DNA of 64,000 nucleotides from CALLCD01 sp039196965 (lineage in GTDB: Bacteria > Pseudomonadota > Alphaproteobacteria > Caulobacterales > Hyphomonadaceae): contig JBCCUK010000006.1 of assembly GCA_039196965.1 (NCBI GenBank), forward strand, positions 1 through 64,000. The letters are read 5' to 3'. This document shows, piece after piece, positions 62,136 to 64,000 of the stretch. The notes under the pieces were generated by a model. The model ran no database searches and was not told where the DNA came from. It saw nothing but the letters and a program-made list of their open reading frames with translations. The translations under genes were made by a program, and so were the position numbers. Numbering within the stretch: position 1 is the stretch's first letter; every line of letters starts with the position of its first letter.

Positions 62136-62873
62136 TCAGGTGTACCCTGCCTCCTTCACGGCTCCAGCATAGGTGCGGGAAACGGCAGCTATGCCACCGG
62201 ATTTCAGTTCCAGAATGAGCTTGCCGTCAATGCGGCGACTGTCGGCAACCCCCTCGCTCGCAACCCACCAGGATCTGTGCGTCCGCATGCCATCCGCCGC
62301 CGACAGTTCTTTCATGGCATCACCAAAGCGCATCAGAATGAGTTCCTCGCCTAGGCTCGTATGCACCCGCAGATAATGATCTTCAGCAGAGATCGCATAA
62401 AGCTCCGCCGTTCGATACTTCACTGGCAAGCGTTCCAGAAACGGTACTACAGGGTCGCTGGGAAGGACCGTGGTATCCTCCTCAGTTGTCTTCGATCTGT
62501 CCTGAAAGAACCACATCGCCGCTGTCACAATGACAGACACGACAAAGACATATCCGAATTGCCTCGCCGCCAGCGCCAGGGTCGTCTCAACAGGAATTAG
62601 AATGAGCAGCATTGCTGTAATTGGAACCGATACAAGCAAAGCCGTAACAGTTATTTTTAGAGGTTCGGGAAGGTTACGGCCCGGCCCCTCGAGAACCCAT
62701 GGCATGATAAATATGGCCGAGCCTCCACCTACCATCATGGTCAGTAACCAAAAGGCAAACCTTGGCAATATTGGCATATCGTGGGTGTTGTAGACGCCGA
62801 ACCAGGTAAAAATCACGGCTGCGCCCAAAAGAACGACGGCACCGCGGATTCCTCTCATGATCCAGTTCGGCAA
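62136..62873 (-). CDS. Membrane-bound LytTR-domain regulator
   Basis: A 245-residue protein with four N-terminal hydrophobic segments (about 9-26, 38-60, 72-95 and 104-121) and a C-terminal LytTR DNA-binding domain (about 145-240: RTAELYAISAEDHYLRVHT, MRFGDAMKELSAADGMRTHRSWWVA). Such proteins sense something at the membrane and bind DNA directly. The start may be TTG at 62873, with GGGGAAG at good spacing, or ATG at 62858. It converges on the TAXI gene with 14 bases between stops. Confidence 0.87.
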   Translation of the reverse strand: MPNWIMRGIRGAVVLLGAAVIFTWFGVYNTHDMPILPRFAFWLLTMMVGGGSAIFIMPWVLEGPGRNLPEPLKITVTALLVSVPITAMLLILIPVETTLALAARQFGYVFVVSVIVTAAMWFFQDRSKTTEEDTTVLPSDPVVPFLERLPVKYRTAELYAISAEDHYLRVHTSLGEELILMRFGDAMKELSAADGMRTHRSWWVASEGVADSRRIDGKLILELKSGGIAAVSRTYAGAVKEAGYT

Positions 62874-63111
62874 GGATGCTTCCCCTTTACGTTCTCTTCC
62901 TCATCGCTTTTGACCGCTTTCCAGCTTTGATACCAGTCCGAGGTTTGCAATTTCGTACATCGGGGTTCTCTAAGTGGCCCGAAGCGTGATTTTACAACTT
63001 TTGCATTAGATGTAAGAAATCCCTAGTCGGCTTGCCAAATCGTGGCATTAGAGTCGTGAAACTCAAGGGTCAGCACACTGTTGGGAAAATATCATTTTGG
63101 AGGGCGTAAAC

Positions 63112-64000
63112 ATGCACAAAAGGCTGGCGATTTGCGCGCTGGCATCAGCTCTTGGTCTCGCTGCCTGCGGCACTATCAGAGAAGATGTTCCCAAAGGACC
63201 ATTGGCAAGAGCCCTGTTTCCCGATCCGCGAACGGCCGATGAAGTTCTGGAAAAGTACTACAACACAATTGACGACGACACCCTTCCCGTTGCTCCGGCA
63301 GGCCAGCCTATGCCCAGTGAAGACAGCGTTGTTTCGCGCATCCTCATAGGCTCGTGCAATGATGAAGAGATGGTAAGTCCAGCCCTTGCTCAGATTGCGG
63401 AGGCAGATGCCGACCTTTTTCTGATGATGGGCGATAATGTTTACGGTGATCGTGACGGCCCGGCCTATACGAACAACGACGCGGATTTAACGGAGTTGCG
63501 CGAAGCCTTTGGCGAACTTGCAGCCAGCGATGCATTCCAGGCCGTCCGCGCCAAGCATCCGATGATGGTTGCCTGGGATGACCATGACTATGGTGCCAAT
63601 GATAGCGGCAGGCGTTTCCCCTTCCGCCGGTTTGCCGAGCGCATTCACGAACAGTTCTGGGGGCTAGGCGACCAGGATGTGGGCAAGTGGGACGGCACCT
63701 ATTACGCTCGCAGCTTCGGACCGGACGGCCAGCGCGTTCAGATCATAATGCTGGATACGCGCTTCTTTCGCTCGGACCTGACCCGGTCAGACGAACAAGG
63801 CATATGGGGCAAGGAGCGCTATGTACCATCATCTGATCCCCACCAGGACATGCTGGGTGATGACCAATGGACATGGCTTTCCAATGAGCTTCGTAAGCCT
63901 GCCGACCTCCGGCTCATCGTGTCGTCCGTTCAGGTTTTGCCGACGGTCCATGGCTGGGAGTCCTGGAACAAGTTACCAAAGGAGCGCCAGCAGCTCTTTG
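63112..64000 (+). CDS. PhoD-like alkaline phosphatase/metallophosphoesterase, lipoprotein (5' part)
   Basis: The gene runs off the right edge; 296 codons are visible. GGAGGG lies 8-13 bases before the ATG. The N terminus (HKRLAICALASALGLAAC) is a lipoprotein signal with the lipobox Cys at 19. The PhoD-type core follows: LIGSCNDEE, MMGDNVYGD with the metal-binding Asp, the metal-ligand motif AWDDHDYGANDSG, MLDTRFFRS, and a later VSSVQVLP. Substrates may be phosphodiesters or phosphomonoesters at the cell surface. It is divergent from the LytTR regulator across 238 bases. Confidence 0.88.
   Translation, partial: MHKRLAICALASALGLAACGTIREDVPKGPLARALFPDPRTADEVLEKYYNTIDDDTLPVAPAGQPMPSEDSVVSRILIGSCNDEEMVSPALAQIAEADADLFLMMGDNVYGDRDGPAYTNNDADLTELREAFGELAASDAFQAVRAKHPMMVAWDDHDYGANDSGRRFPFRRFAERIHEQFWGLGDQDVGKWDGTYYARSFGPDGQRVQIIMLDTRFFRSDLTRSDEQGIWGKERYVPSSDPHQDMLGDDQWTWLSNELRKPADLRLIVSSVQVLPTVHGWESWNKLPKERQQLF

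Overview
The window reads as a stretch of chromosome from a heterotrophic, probably marine, alphaproteobacterium. Supporting signs are the gene order ruvC-ruvA-ruvB, an NnrU-family protein, two UrcA-family exported proteins, a DUF1289/retropepsin-like pair, a branched-chain 2-oxoacid dehydrogenase operon and a probable (2S)-methylsuccinyl-CoA dehydrogenase of the ethylmalonyl-CoA pathway. Placement near Hyphomonadales, Parvularculales or Caulobacterales is a guess from gene content; there is no rRNA to test it. I see no tRNA, rRNA, CRISPR array, prophage or intact insertion sequence. The only sign of disruption is at the left edge, where a TonB-dependent receptor lacks its 5' half.

Layout. 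1-1.2 kb: receptor remnant next to unexplained repeat/hairpin DNA. 1.4-5 kb: glutathionyl-hydroquinone reductase, a GMC oxidoreductase and an NnrU-like membrane protein (all +). 5-9.9 kb: the four-gene bkd operon (-) with translationally coupled junctions. 10.2-15.1 kb: a serine-hydrolase lipoprotein (-) divergent from a Mn/Fe-type ABC importer of four genes (+). 15.2-19.2 kb: a CoA-transferase, an UrcA protein and ruvCAB (-). 19.4-25.5 kb: exported MsrB, a membrane protein, an orphan NtrC-type regulator, methylsuccinyl-CoA dehydrogenase and an S41 protease lipoprotein. 25.6-38.3 kb: an 11-gene division and cell-wall (dcw) operon on the minus strand, mraZ-rsmH-ftsL-ftsI-murE-murF-mraY-murD-ftsW-murG-murC, preceded by four TGGG-type repeats at exact 10-bp spacing that fit an MraZ operator. 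The cluster stops after murC; murB, ddl and ftsQAZ do not follow.

38.7-47.9 kb: DUF885 lipoprotein, GPH-family transporter, cation/proton antiporter, a stand-alone AceE-like thiamine-diphosphate enzyme, cysteine synthase and a GST-like protein. 48-52.6 kb: a minus-strand acyl-CoA cluster (two acyl-CoA dehydrogenases, one crotonase) with two exported proteins of unknown function placed between the enzymes. 52.7-55.4 kb: a CobT-like protein lacking the usual catalytic glutamate, DUF1289, a membrane-anchored retropepsin-like protease and a TSUP transporter. 55.4-56.3 kb: AT-rich DNA with two matching dyads, then a second UrcA gene and a strong terminator. 56.3-64 kb: SixA-like phosphatase, Ung, PEP carboxykinase, RsfS, RlmH, a 36-residue membrane protein with its own ribosome-binding site, a membrane-anchored TAXI protein, a membrane LytTR regulator, and the start of a PhoD-like phosphatase that runs off the right edge.

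As a system, most of the window serves central carbon and acyl-CoA metabolism (bkd, mcd, the acyl-CoA dehydrogenase/crotonase cluster, CoA-transferase, pckA), murein synthesis and division (dcw), and DNA repair (ruvCAB, ung). I do not see a complete novel system. The best candidates for something undescribed are the small membrane protein, the mixed acyl-CoA/exported-protein cluster, the variant CobT, and the repeat arrays upstream of pckA, bkd and both urcA genes.
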